Assembly: GCA_040743155.1 (NCBI GenBank)
Contig: JBFLJU010000001.1
Coordinates: 2,353,144-2,417,143, forward strand
Length of the DNA stretch: 64,000 nucleotides
Direction: 5' to 3'
Origin: Cycloclasticus sp.
GTDB lineage: Bacteria; Pseudomonadota; Gammaproteobacteria; Methylococcales; Cycloclasticaceae
Part shown: positions 9,514 to 18,111 of the stretch, piece after piece
Layout: every line of letters begins with the position of its first letter
Position numbering within the stretch: position 1 is the first letter of the stretch
Program-made: the position numbers and the translations under genes
Notes under the pieces: model-generated
What the model was told of the DNA's origin: nothing
The model's database searches: none
Seen by the model: only the letters and a program-made list of their open reading frames with translations

Positions 9514-10014
9514 ATGAAGCTGAATATTTTATTAATAGGGTTGTTTGCGGTAGGTTTTGTGCAAGCAGATGTTTATAAATACATCAATAAGCAAGGTAAA
9601 ACAGCGTACTCTGATAGGCCTGTAGCAGGTGCGGAGAAAGTGATCGTGCCGCCGGTTATGACTTATGAAGCGCCAGTTATTACAGTTGCTCCAACCAAGA
9701 TCATAGAACAAAATAAAAGTCCTTTTGAGCAGCATATCCCGTATCAATTTTTAGAAATAACAGCGCCGAGAGCAGAAGGAACTGTAAGGAGTAATGAAGG
9801 GATTTTGAATGTTTCCTATGAACTACAACCGGCTTTACAAAAAGGAGACAGTGTTAATCTTTTACTTGATGGAATTAAGCGGCAAGGCCTTAATGTTCGG
9901 GGGGTAGAAAAGGGGGCGCATGTTGTTTCGGTAGAGGTGATGAATGAAAATGGAGACATACAAATTCGCAGTCCGGACGTAACTTTTTATCTACAACGCA
10001 GTTCAAGGCTATAA
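9514..10014 (+). CDS. DUF4124 domain periplasmic protein
   Basis: Exported protein of unknown function, 166 residues. A signal peptide occupies about residues 1-18 (hydrophobic core then VQA-D). The short DUF4124 motif follows: DVYKYINKQGKTAYSDRP, residues 19-36. The rest (80-166) looks like a beta-rich domain. GGGAG lies 6 bases before the ATG. DUF4124 genes commonly sit between glnA and ntrB in gammaproteobacteria, but no role in nitrogen control is established from this sequence. Confidence 0.8.
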   Translation: MKLNILLIGLFAVGFVQADVYKYINKQGKTAYSDRPVAGAEKVIVPPVMTYEAPVITVAPTKIIEQNKSPFEQHIPYQFLEITAPRAEGTVRSNEGILNVSYELQPALQKGDSVNLLLDGIKRQGLNVRGVEKGAHVVSVEVMNENGDIQIRSPDVTFYLQRSSRL

Positions 10015-10037
10015 GTTTTGGCGTAAATAAATAGACA

Positions 10038-10054
10038 TGCACTATTGTGGTGCG
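10038..10054. promoter_or_regulatory. NtrC-type binding site upstream of ntrB
   Basis: TGCACTATTGTGGTGCG matches the 17-bp consensus TGCACY-N5-GGTGCA at all but the last base. It lies 92 bases before the ntrB start. Enteric ntrBC is repressed by NtrC from a comparable site; autoregulation here is inference. Confidence 0.65.
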
Positions 10055-10145
10055 TATAGTTGGTGGTGACAGCCAGTACATGGCTTACTTTGTTTGAAGG
10101 TTGGCCTTATCTGGCTTGGCGTAGTAATTGCTTCTTAATCTCGAA

Positions 10146-11210
10146 ATGAAAAAACAAACCTATATGCCTAATTCTGTGATGGAACAGCTCTCCATTGGCA
10201 TTGTTGTGTTTAACGAAAAGAATGTGTTGATCTATATTAATAACGCAGCAGAAGAATTGTTAGACATCAGTGAACGGAAAGCTACCGGGATTAGAGCGGA
10301 AAGGTTGTTTAGATCGGCTGGTTTTAATATAGATAAAGCACTAAAACGTTGTCGGCAACTAGGCTCCAAGATAACGGAACATTTAGTGTCGATCGGTGGG
10401 CCGATTGGAATCAAAAGGAACATCAGTTTATCGGTGACGCCAATATCAACAGGCAGTGAGAACAGCGAAGGTATTCTGGTTGAGATGGTTGATTTTAATC
10501 ACTATCTGCAAATAGATAACGATGAAAAGCTGTTATCACAAAATGAATTAGCAACTGATATGTTGCGTGGTCTTGCACATGAAATAAAAAACCCCTTAGG
10601 TGGTATCAGGGGAGCGGCTCAGCTATTGTCAAAAGAACTGAACGGACAATTCAAAGATTACATTCATGTCATTATCGAAGAGGCGGACCGGTTAAGGACA
10701 TTAGTTGACAGAATGCTCGGTTCATCAGAATTGCCGAATCACGAAGATATTAATATTCATGTGATTATGGAACGCGTTCGTCAATTAGTGGGGGCGGAGG
10801 TCAGCGAAAAAATTGTAATACAGACAGACTACGACCCCAGCATACCTGAGATAAAGGCGGACAGGGATCAGCTGATTCAGGCTTTATTAAACGTGGTTAT
10901 AAATGCCACACAAGCCGTTCATAGTGGTGGAACGATCATTCTTAAAACTCGGATACAACGTAATTTCGCCATTGGCGAAGAAATATACAAGCTAGCAGTA
11001 AAAATTGATGTTATTGACAATGGGCCCGGTATAGCAAAGGACATGCAAACAAAGATTTTCTACCCAATGGTGACGGGCAGAATAGACGGCACGGGCTTAG
11101 GTTTATCGATTGCTCAAACAAATGTCCAGCGCCATAACGGCATTATTGAGGTGGCAAGTGAACCGGGGATGACGGTATTTTCAACAATACTACCGTTAGA
11201 AAAAAAGTAA
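10146..11210 (+). CDS. glnL: Nitrogen regulation sensor kinase NtrB
   Basis: Cytoplasmic histidine kinase/phosphatase that, under PII control, sets phosphorylation of NtrC. With ATG 10146 it has 354 residues, close to E. coli NtrB (349). A PAS domain spans about 9-120. The H-box RGLAHEIKNPLGG places the phospho-His at 145. N-, G1- and G2-boxes follow (VVINATQAV, DNGPGIAKDM, GTGLGLSIA). No transmembrane segment is present, as expected. The ribosome-binding site is weak and an in-frame TTG lies at 10128, so the start is not certain. It precedes ntrC by 79 bases. Confidence 0.95.
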   Translation: MKKQTYMPNSVMEQLSIGIVVFNEKNVLIYINNAAEELLDISERKATGIRAERLFRSAGFNIDKALKRCRQLGSKITEHLVSIGGPIGIKRNISLSVTPISTGSENSEGILVEMVDFNHYLQIDNDEKLLSQNELATDMLRGLAHEIKNPLGGIRGAAQLLSKELNGQFKDYIHVIIEEADRLRTLVDRMLGSSELPNHEDINIHVIMERVRQLVGAEVSEKIVIQTDYDPSIPEIKADRDQLIQALLNVVINATQAVHSGGTIILKTRIQRNFAIGEEIYKLAVKIDVIDNGPGIAKDMQTKIFYPMVTGRIDGTGLGLSIAQTNVQRHNGIIEVASEPGMTVFSTILPLEKK

Positions 11211-11289
11211 GAAAAATGGAGCAATATTCACAATGGATGGTCAAACGAAGAGAAATACGCAGTTGGCAGAGAAATGGAACATATTAAGT

Positions 11290-12699
11290 ATGGGTGAAAA
11301 GGTAAAAGTGTGGGTTGTCGATGATGACAGTTCAATAAGGTGGGTGTTGGAAACGGCACTTAAAAGAGAAGGTCATCATGTGACAAGTTTTGATAATGCG
11401 GAAGGCATTATGAACCTCATGCATAAAGAAATGCCCGACGTGCTTCTAACCGATATCCGTATGCCGGGTAAGAGTGGAATAGAGTTATTAGCGGATATAC
11501 AAGATCAGTTCCCAAGCTTGCCCGTTATTGTTATGACGGCTCACTCAGATATGGATAGCGCTGTTTCTGCTTATGATGGAGGGGCTTTTGAATATTTACC
11601 TAAACCATTTGACGTTGATGAGATGGTTAATCAGGTAGAGCGTGCGTATGAGCATAACAAGAAGAAAGCCAGTGCTGAAAATGCTCGCGCTCAAGAAGAG
11701 GCAAGTGAGTCAGGAATTATTGGTAGTGCTCCTGCAATGCAGACAGTGTTTCGTGCGATCGGCCGTTTATCGCGATCAAATATAACCGTTATGGTGAATG
11801 GTGAGTCGGGCACGGGAAAAGAGTTGGTTGCCAAAGCTCTGCATCAACATAGTCTTAGAAAGGAACAGCCATTTATAGCCTTAAATATGGCGGCTATCCC
11901 CAAAGACTTATTAGAGTCGGAGTTATTTGGGCATGAAAAAGGCGCTTTCACGGGAGCAACGAGTCGCCGTAAAGGACGCTTTGAGCAAGCGGATGGTGGA
12001 ACCTTGTTTTTGGATGAAATTGGCGATATGCCTGCGGAAATGCAGACGCGTTTATTGCGCGTGCTTTCAGACGGTGAGTTCTTTTCAGTGGGTGGGCATC
12101 AGCCGATAAAGGTTGATGTTCGAATCATTGCGGCGACACATCAAGGCCTAGAAAAACTAGTTGAAGAAAAGCTTTTCAGGGAAGACTTGTTTCATCGTTT
12201 AAACGTTGTACGGATAAAAATTCCGCCGATTAGAGAACGACGCGAAGATATTCCATTGTTGCTGAAGCATTTTTTAGCAAAAGCAGCGAAGGAGTTGGGC
12301 GATGATATCAAGGTATTAGATGAAGAGGCTATGCGCTATCTGTCGGATCTTCCTTGGTCTGGGAATGTCAGGCAAATTGAGAATACCTGTCATTTATTAA
12401 CGGCGATGTGCCCAAGCAATACAATCCAGTTAGAGGATTTACCGGAAGAGCTTAAAGACGCTAAAACAGCGCAGGCAGCCACGGTTGATGGTGATTGGTT
12501 GGAGGCTGCAAAAGTGGATATTAGTAAACGCTTATCAGCAGGGGAACCGGATATTGCGAAAAGAGTCGTCGCATCGGTAGAAAAGGTGCTGATTATGCAG
12601 GCATTAGAGGTGACAAATGGCCGCCGTCAAGAAGCAGCCAAGCTTCTCGGGCTGGGGCGTAATACCTTAACGCGGAAAATTAAAGACTTTAGCGCCTAG
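11290..12699 (+). CDS. glnG: Nitrogen regulator NtrC, sigma-54 activator
   Basis: Enhancer-binding response regulator that activates sigma-54 promoters such as that of glnA. With ATG 11290 it has 469 residues, the enteric length, and starts MGEKVKVWVVDDDSSIRW; an in-frame ATG at 11233 would add 19 unusual residues. Receiver domain with phospho-Asp55 (LLTDIRMPG); AAA+ domain with Walker A GESGTGKE (171-178), the sigma-54 contact loop GAFTGA (218-223) and Walker B LFLDEIG; Fis-type helix-turn-helix at the C-terminus (RRQEAAKLLGLGRNTLTRKI). Confidence 0.96.
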   Translation: MGEKVKVWVVDDDSSIRWVLETALKREGHHVTSFDNAEGIMNLMHKEMPDVLLTDIRMPGKSGIELLADIQDQFPSLPVIVMTAHSDMDSAVSAYDGGAFEYLPKPFDVDEMVNQVERAYEHNKKKASAENARAQEEASESGIIGSAPAMQTVFRAIGRLSRSNITVMVNGESGTGKELVAKALHQHSLRKEQPFIALNMAAIPKDLLESELFGHEKGAFTGATSRRKGRFEQADGGTLFLDEIGDMPAEMQTRLLRVLSDGEFFSVGGHQPIKVDVRIIAATHQGLEKLVEEKLFREDLFHRLNVVRIKIPPIRERREDIPLLLKHFLAKAAKELGDDIKVLDEEAMRYLSDLPWSGNVRQIENTCHLLTAMCPSNTIQLEDLPEELKDAKTAQAATVDGDWLEAAKVDISKRLSAGEPDIAKRVVASVEKVLIMQALEVTNGRRQEAAKLLGLGRNTLTRKIKDFSA

Positions 12700-12709
12700 T
12701 CGGCGTTCT

Positions 12710-13639
12710 TTAATAGTCGAGGCTACCAACTAACTCAGACAGGTGTTTGAGTTGATGTTTGTCTAGGTAGTCCGCTATGCCGCTATTAATTTTTTTACTT
12801 AATAGCGGGTCATAGAACAAGCCTGTACCCAGCCCGATAGCACTAGCACCCGCAATGATAAACTCAAGCGCATCGTTAACGGTGGTGATGCCGCCTTGCC
12901 CGATAATAGGAATACTGTGTTCTTTACAGACCTGATAAACCTGATGGACCTTTAACAAGGCAATGGGCTTGATGGCAGGACCTGACAGACCGCCTTGAAT
13001 GTTACCAATGATCGGCGTTCTAGTTTTAGTGTCAATCGCCATACCCATGAGGGTATTAATAACGGAAAAGGCATCGCTACCCGCTTCGATACAGCGTTTC
13101 GCATTATCAGCAATATTGGTTTGATTAGGCGAAAGCTTGGTAATAATGGGTTTTTTTGTCACAGAGCGGCAGGCCTCAACGACGCGGGCCGACATCTCCG
13201 GGTCGTTGCCAAATGTTACACCACCTTCTTTTACGTTTGGACAAGAAATGTTTATTTCGATTGCATCAACGGGGGACTGATCAAATATGCGAGTCACCGC
13301 TGTATATTCCTCTATTGTGGAACCTGATACATTGGCGATGAAACGAGTTTCATTAAAATCTAGCGCGGGTAAAATAGTGTTGACCACCTTGTCAGCACCA
13401 GGGTTTTGTAAGCCTATGGCGTTTAGCATGCCGGAAGGCGTTTCATAAACACGGTGAGTGGGGTTACCCGGACGGGCGTCCAATGTCGTGCCTTTTAGGC
13501 ACACAGCACCGACATCTTGATGAGAAAAACCCTCAACTCGGGTATATTCTTGGCCAAATCCTACGCAACCAGACAGTAAGACGACGGGTGTTTGGAAATG
13601 CATTCCACAGAAAGAAGAAGCTAATTTAGGATGCAGCAT
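12710..13639 (-). CDS. pyrD: Dihydroorotate dehydrogenase, class 1 (1B-like)
   Basis: FMN enzyme oxidising dihydroorotate to orotate in pyrimidine synthesis. The 309 residues carry the class 1 signature NISCPN with the catalytic Cys133, instead of the Ser of membrane class 2 enzymes. The block TTLDARPGNPTHRV followed by ETPSGMLNAIGLQNPG is typical of class 1B. Class 1B enzymes normally need the PyrK electron-transfer subunit, and none is adjacent. It converges on ntrC with a 10-base gap and diverges from trmL. Most gammaproteobacteria use class 2, so the type is slightly unusual. Confidence 0.88.
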   Translation of the reverse strand: MLHPKLASSFCGMHFQTPVVLLSGCVGFGQEYTRVEGFSHQDVGAVCLKGTTLDARPGNPTHRVYETPSGMLNAIGLQNPGADKVVNTILPALDFNETRFIANVSGSTIEEYTAVTRIFDQSPVDAIEINISCPNVKEGGVTFGNDPEMSARVVEACRSVTKKPIITKLSPNQTNIADNAKRCIEAGSDAFSVINTLMGMAIDTKTRTPIIGNIQGGLSGPAIKPIALLKVHQVYQVCKEHSIPIIGQGGITTVNDALEFIIAGASAIGLGTGLFYDPLLSKKINSGIADYLDKHQLKHLSELVGSLDY

Positions 13640-13701
13640 TTGATTAATGATAATGAGATAATGCTCGGAATTATACCAGTTAAGCGAGAGTCGAGATCAC
13701 C

Positions 13702-14160
13702 ATGATACATGTTGTTTTATTTGAGCCAGAAATCCCCCCTAATACGGGTAATGTCATGCGTCTTTGTGCGAATACGGGCGTTCGATTGAATTTAATTCAC
13801 CCGCTTGGGTTTGAGATCAATGATAAACAGCTGAGGCGAGCTGGGATGGATTATCGTGATCTGGCTGATGTTAAAGAGTATCAGAGTTTTGATGAGTTTT
13901 TAGCGAGTGAAAAGCCAAATAAGGTATTTGCCTTTTCTCGGTTTGCCAAAAATAACTATGCACAAGTGAGCTATAAGGCCGGTGATGCGCTTGTTTTTGG
14001 GCCGGAAACGCGGGGCTTGCCAAAAACTTTGCTGGAGTCGCTGCCAGAAGAGCAACGGATATTAATTCCTATGAAGGAAGGCAATAGAAGCCTTAATCTG
14101 TCAAATTCTGTTGCTGTTGCTGTGTATGAGGCTTGGCGTCAACAGGACTTTGAGTGGTAG
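13702..14160 (+). CDS. trmL: tRNA (cytidine/uridine-34-2'-O)-methyltransferase
   Basis: SPOUT-class methyltransferase modifying the wobble ribose of tRNA(Leu) isoacceptors with S-adenosylmethionine. The 152 residues match TrmL length. It opens MIHVVLFEPEIPPNTGN, and the knot motifs FGPETRGLP and the C-terminal GNRSLNLSNSVAVAVYEAW are present. It converges on gpsA with a gap of 9 bases, so the transcripts probably overlap. Confidence 0.95.
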   Translation: MIHVVLFEPEIPPNTGNVMRLCANTGVRLNLIHPLGFEINDKQLRRAGMDYRDLADVKEYQSFDEFLASEKPNKVFAFSRFAKNNYAQVSYKAGDALVFGPETRGLPKTLLESLPEEQRILIPMKEGNRSLNLSNSVAVAVYEAWRQQDFEW

Positions 14161-14169
14161 TAGCGGCTT

Positions 14170-15180
14170 TTAACTTAAATGAGGCGTAGCCAACTGGGCT
14201 CTACTGAGTAGGTATTTAACGGCAACATCGGGCGCGAGGCCTTCATATAAAATACGATAAGTTTGAATGCAAATAGGCATATCAAGAGACCATTTTTTAC
14301 AAATAGTATGCACTTCACGTGCGGCGTGAATACCCTCTACTTCCTGCCCAATGGCCTGCCTGGCCTGATCAATCGTTTTGCCTTGGCCAAGTTGTAAACC
14401 GAGACGCCGGTTACGTGATTTATCATCGGTGCAGGTTAAAACGAGATCGCCGACACCGGCTAAGCCAAGAAAAGAACTTTCTGAACACTGGTAGATATTT
14501 CCAAGCTGTACCATCTCATTCAGACCGAGTGTAATGAGGGCTGCACGAGCATTCGCGCCATAACCTAAGCCGTCAGAAATTCCTGCGGCAATGGCCAATA
14601 CATTTTTCATAGAGCCGCCAATTTCGGCGCTGGCAATATTGTCACTTGGGAAGGCGAGAAAATTTGATGTTCTTAACGTGTTTGCAACCTGTGTCGCAAC
14701 ACTGATGTCAGGCGAGGCAACAACGACGGCTGTCGGTAAGTTGTCGGCTACTTCAAGCGCAAAACTGGGCCCAGATATTAAAGCGATGTTGGTGTTTTTG
14801 CCTAAGGTATCCAAAACAACTTCATGGGCAAGTAACCCCGTATTGGTCTCAAACCCTTTGGTGATCCAAGTGACGATGACGTTTTGTTGAAGGTGTGGTT
14901 GACACTTCAGTAAGGTGTCTCTAAAAGCATGGCTTGGTACAGCGAGCATTATAAATTTATGCTCGGCAACGGTTTGTTCTAAGTTATCTGAAACCGTCAG
15001 GGTTTCAGGAAAATCGGTACCGGGAAGAAACTGTACATTGCTGTTGTCTAAGCGAAGTTGCTTGATATGGACAGGCTCATGTCCCCACAGGGTTACGTGG
15101 TGGCCTGAACGCGCCATCATGATGGCCATTGCTGTACCCCATGAGCCAGCGCCTAGAACTGCAATTTTCTCAGGGGTCAT
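14170..15180 (-). CDS. gpsA: Glycerol-3-phosphate dehydrogenase [NAD(P)+]
   Basis: Cytoplasmic enzyme reducing dihydroxyacetone phosphate to sn-glycerol 3-phosphate for phospholipid synthesis. 336 residues; Rossmann motif GAGSWGTA near the N-terminus, then LISGPSFALEVA and the GGSMKNVLAIAAG block with the catalytic lysine. It follows secB by 11 bases on the same strand, the usual secB-gpsA arrangement in gammaproteobacteria. Confidence 0.97.
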   Translation of the reverse strand: MTPEKIAVLGAGSWGTAMAIMMARSGHHVTLWGHEPVHIKQLRLDNSNVQFLPGTDFPETLTVSDNLEQTVAEHKFIMLAVPSHAFRDTLLKCQPHLQQNVIVTWITKGFETNTGLLAHEVVLDTLGKNTNIALISGPSFALEVADNLPTAVVVASPDISVATQVANTLRTSNFLAFPSDNIASAEIGGSMKNVLAIAAGISDGLGYGANARAALITLGLNEMVQLGNIYQCSESSFLGLAGVGDLVLTCTDDKSRNRRLGLQLGQGKTIDQARQAIGQEVEGIHAAREVHTICKKWSLDMPICIQTYRILYEGLAPDVAVKYLLSRAQLATPHLS

Positions 15181-15191
15181 TGCGTGGTTAC

Positions 15192-15653
15192 TTAGTTTGC
15201 TTTAGATGTATCACGCTGTTGACTGTGCTGAGCGTATAAGGCGTCGAAGTTAACAGGGTTCAGCAACATGGGAGGGAAACCACCTTTTGTGATAATTTCG
15301 GAGACGACTTCACGTAAATAGGGAAATAACACGCTGGGGCAAAAGCTTCCTAGCAGCGGGCCCATTTCGGAATCAGGGAAACCTTTAACGCCGAATATAC
15401 CAACTTGAGTCGCCTCAACTAGGTAGGCTACTTTGTCATTGTTCTTTACCGTCACGGTCACCGTAATAGATACTTCAAATAAATCTTGAGGCGCCTTTTT
15501 AGCATTACTGTTTAAATTGATGTCAACAGCGGGCTCCCATTTCTCAGTAAAGATAATGGGGGTGTTGGGGGATTCAAAAGACAGGTCTTTTACAAATAGT
15601 TTTTGAATTGCAAATTGCTTTTCAGGTGTTGACGTTGGTTCAGTAGAGGCCAT
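15192..15653 (-). CDS. secB: Protein-export chaperone SecB
   Basis: Tetrameric cytoplasmic chaperone that holds preproteins unfolded and hands them to SecA. 153 residues, near E. coli SecB (155). Conserved segments include QKLFVKDLSFESPNTP near residue 18 and the central FCPSVLFPYLREVVS. It lies between the rhodanese gene and gpsA on the minus strand and is probably co-transcribed with both. Confidence 0.97.
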   Translation of the reverse strand: MASTEPTSTPEKQFAIQKLFVKDLSFESPNTPIIFTEKWEPAVDINLNSNAKKAPQDLFEVSITVTVTVKNNDKVAYLVEATQVGIFGVKGFPDSEMGPLLGSFCPSVLFPYLREVVSEIITKGGFPPMLLNPVNFDALYAQHSQQRDTSKAN

Positions 15654-15675
15654 ATGTTTTTAAGGTATGTGAGTT

Positions 15676-16101
15676 TTATTTTTTAACAAGCGGCATATTG
15701 GAATCTTCCCAAGACTGAATGCCGCCACTTAAGGCGTAAAGTTTATCAAAGCCTTGTTTGCTTAAAATCTTACAGGCCTCATCAGAGCGCGTGCCGGTTT
15801 TGCAATAAAAGAGAAGGGGTCTTCCTTCGTACTTATTTAACTTGTCAGCGCTATCTTTTATTTCTGGAAAGGGAATTAATATAGCGTCCGATATATGACC
15901 AGCTTTAAATTCAGCTTTGTTACGTGTATCAATGATAACTGCATCTTCACGATTAATCAGGCTGATTGCTTCGGGTGGGGAGATCAGTTTAAATTTACGT
16001 GTCACGTCGCTAAAAACGGTTTGTAACAGCAAGACAATAACCAGTAGCAGGCCGACAAAAAGGAGGCTGTGATTGCTTACAAATTCGAAATAAATATCCA
16101 T
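15676..16101 (-). CDS. Membrane-anchored rhodanese-like sulfurtransferase (YibN-like)
   Basis: Single rhodanese domain behind one N-terminal membrane helix (about residues 12-30). 141 residues; the active-site loop CKTGTR places the catalytic Cys at 100, which would carry a persulfide. It resembles YibN, commonly encoded beside secB. It lies 30 bases after the ArsR gene on the same strand; that regulator has the cysteine pair of persulfide sensors, so the two may form a small sulfur-response unit. Confidence 0.88.
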   Translation of the reverse strand: MDIYFEFVSNHSLLFVGLLLVIVLLLQTVFSDVTRKFKLISPPEAISLINREDAVIIDTRNKAEFKAGHISDAILIPFPEIKDSADKLNKYEGRPLLFYCKTGTRSDEACKILSKQGFDKLYALSGGIQSWEDSNMPLVKK

Positions 16102-16131
16102 CTAGAGGGGGAACCTTATTGAGTCATCAAG

Positions 16132-16440
16132 TTAACAGTAAATGTTTTTTAGTAATTGCACCAAGTCTATAGCAGCTTTTTCAGACACGCTGTATAACAC
16201 TTGAGTTGCATTTTTTCGATACTGTAAAACCCCATTGTTACGCATAATAGCAAGGTGTTGAGAGACATTACTTTGAGTAGACCCAACACTGTCGATCAAT
16301 TGTTGAACGGTCTTTTCTTCAAGCCCCAATTGGCAGATTATTTTTAATCGAATAGGGTGAGAAAGGACTTTTAGAAGCTCGGCGGCTTTACTAATTTCAT
16401 CATCATTATTGATGAGTGTGTTAATGGCTTGGTCGCTCAT
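16132..16440 (-). CDS. ArsR-family regulator, possible persulfide sensor
   Basis: Winged helix-turn-helix repressor of the ArsR/SmtB family, 102 residues, with recognition helix region STQSNVSQHLAIMRNNGVL (54-72). It has only two cysteines, C36 (KIICQL) and the C-terminal C102, 66 residues apart. This equals the C41-C107 spacing of SqrR and fits the SqrR/BigR/YgaV sulfane-sulfur sensors; metal sites of the ELCVCDL type are missing. The downstream rhodanese supports a sulfur role. It is divergent from gpmI, with a candidate operator between them. Confidence 0.8.
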   Translation of the reverse strand: MSDQAINTLINNDDEISKAAELLKVLSHPIRLKIICQLGLEEKTVQQLIDSVGSTQSNVSQHLAIMRNNGVLQYRKNATQVLYSVSEKAAIDLVQLLKNIYC

Positions 16441-16496
16441 AGTGTTGTGTCTTTACGTTATAGTTTTAAGCATTTAAAAGGCATATATTGTAAAAT

Positions 16497-16511
16497 GAAT
16501 CTAATATATTC
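16497..16511. promoter_or_regulatory. Candidate palindromic operator between arsR-type gene and gpmI
   Basis: GAATCTAATATATTC is a GAAT-N7-ATTC inverted repeat in an AT-rich stretch, 57 bases before the ArsR start. ArsR proteins bind such AT-rich palindromes at their own promoters. Assignment rests on position and symmetry only. Confidence 0.3.
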
Positions 16512-16546
16512 GATCATTATAACAAGCAAATCGTGGAGAAAACATT

Positions 16547-18100
16547 TTGAAGCAACATTTAGTAAAACGCCCCATTGTTTTAATGATTTTGGATGGGTTT
16601 GGTTACTCCAACTCAGAAGATTTTAATGCGATTAATATGGCAAACACACCAACTTGGGACAAGTTATGGGCGAGCAAACCTAAAGCATTGCTAGATTGCT
16701 CTGGTTCTGCGGTGGGTTTACCGGATAGGCAGATGGGTAACTCCGAAGTGGGTCATTTACACTTGGGTGCAGGCCGCTTATTAGCGCAAACGTTTACCCA
16801 ATTAAATAATGAAGTTCAATCCGGTGAGTTTAAAAAGAATAACGCCCTTTGTGATGCCATTTCAGGCGTGGTGCAACAAGAAAAGGCCTTACACGTGATC
16901 GGTTTATTGTCGCCAGGCGGGGTGCATAGCCACGAGGATCATATCCAAGCGATGTTGGAGATGGCGGCAGAGCAAGGTGTTAAGAAATTGTATTTACATG
17001 CCATTTTAGACGGGCGCGATACGCCACCTCGAAGTGCACAAGCGTCTTTAGAAAAGATGGACGCGTTATTTGAGCGGCTGGGTGTGGGTAAAACAGCATC
17101 ATTGGTTGGTCGTTTTTACGCAATGGACAGAGATAATCGTTGGGATCGTGTGCAACCAGCTTACGATTTGTTAACACAGGGTGGTTCAGGCTTTGTTGCT
17201 AAGAGCGCGGTTAGTGGCTTGTTATCTTCTTATCAACGCGAGGAATACGATGAATTTGTGTTGCCAACCCGCGTTCAGGCTGACGGCGAAGAGGCGGTGA
17301 CAATATGCGATGGCGACAGCGTCGTGTTTATGAATTTCAGATCAGACAGGACACGAGAGTTGACGCGGGCATTTACCGAGCAAGGTTTTGATGAGTTTAC
17401 GCGTGAGGTTGTGCCGAATGTGCAGCAATTTGTTTGTTTAACGCAATACCATGAGGGTTTTGGTCTGCCAGTGGCCTACCCGCCGACATTGGTTGAAAAT
17501 GGTTTTGGCGAGATTTTGGCAAAAAAAGGTTTAAAGCAACTGCGAATAGCGGAAACAGAAAAGTATGCTCACGTCACATTCTTTTTTAATGGTGGCGTTG
17601 ATGAGCCCAATGAGGGCGAAGACAGGGTTTTGATTCCTTCGCCGAATGTTAAGACATACGATTTGCAGCCCGAAATGAGTGCGCCAGAATTGACCGATAA
17701 ATTGATTGAAGCAATTAACTCAGAGAAATATGACGCGATTATTACCAATTATGCAAATTGTGACATGGTCGGTCATACCGGCAATTTTGATGCAGCAGTT
17801 AAGGCAGTGGAAACCATTGATATCTGCATAGCGCGATTGCTTGAAGCACTTGAAAAAGTGGGTGGTGAGGTTTTTATTACCGCCGATCATGGTAACGCGG
17901 AGCAGATGACAGACCCTAAAACGGGGCAAACGCATACCGCTCACACGACAAACCCGGTGCCTTTTGTTTATGTTGGTCGTTCTGCAACGCTTGACAGTAC
18001 TGGGGATTTAGCGGATGTAGCACCAACTTTGTTAGCAGCAATGGGCGTTAGCCCATCAGATGAAATGAGTGGTCACAGCCTGCTGCATTTAGACGAATAA
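16547..18100 (+). CDS. gpmI: Phosphoglycerate mutase, 2,3-bisphosphoglycerate-independent
   Basis: Manganese enzyme interconverting 3- and 2-phosphoglycerate in glycolysis. 517 residues, the usual length. It starts with a metal-binding ILDGFGYS motif; the phosphoserine is S66 in GNSEVGH. The C-terminal metal cluster includes DMVGHTG and ITADHGNAEQM. The start is TTG 16547, with GGAG 9 bases before it; no in-frame ATG precedes the conserved region. It begins the gpmI-envC-ctpA-yibQ series found in many gammaproteobacteria. Confidence 0.96.
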   Translation: MKQHLVKRPIVLMILDGFGYSNSEDFNAINMANTPTWDKLWASKPKALLDCSGSAVGLPDRQMGNSEVGHLHLGAGRLLAQTFTQLNNEVQSGEFKKNNALCDAISGVVQQEKALHVIGLLSPGGVHSHEDHIQAMLEMAAEQGVKKLYLHAILDGRDTPPRSAQASLEKMDALFERLGVGKTASLVGRFYAMDRDNRWDRVQPAYDLLTQGGSGFVAKSAVSGLLSSYQREEYDEFVLPTRVQADGEEAVTICDGDSVVFMNFRSDRTRELTRAFTEQGFDEFTREVVPNVQQFVCLTQYHEGFGLPVAYPPTLVENGFGEILAKKGLKQLRIAETEKYAHVTFFFNGGVDEPNEGEDRVLIPSPNVKTYDLQPEMSAPELTDKLIEAINSEKYDAIITNYANCDMVGHTGNFDAAVKAVETIDICIARLLEALEKVGGEVFITADHGNAEQMTDPKTGQTHTAHTTNPVPFVYVGRSATLDSTGDLADVAPTLLAAMGVSPSDEMSGHSLLHLDE

Positions 18101-18111
18101 CAGACCTTACC

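Noticed and set aside
11233-11289. Upstream start of NtrC adding 19 residues
   Set aside because: The added residues do not resemble NtrC, and the ATG at 11290 gives exactly the usual family length. The upstream start has a passable GGAGC, so it is not fully excluded.
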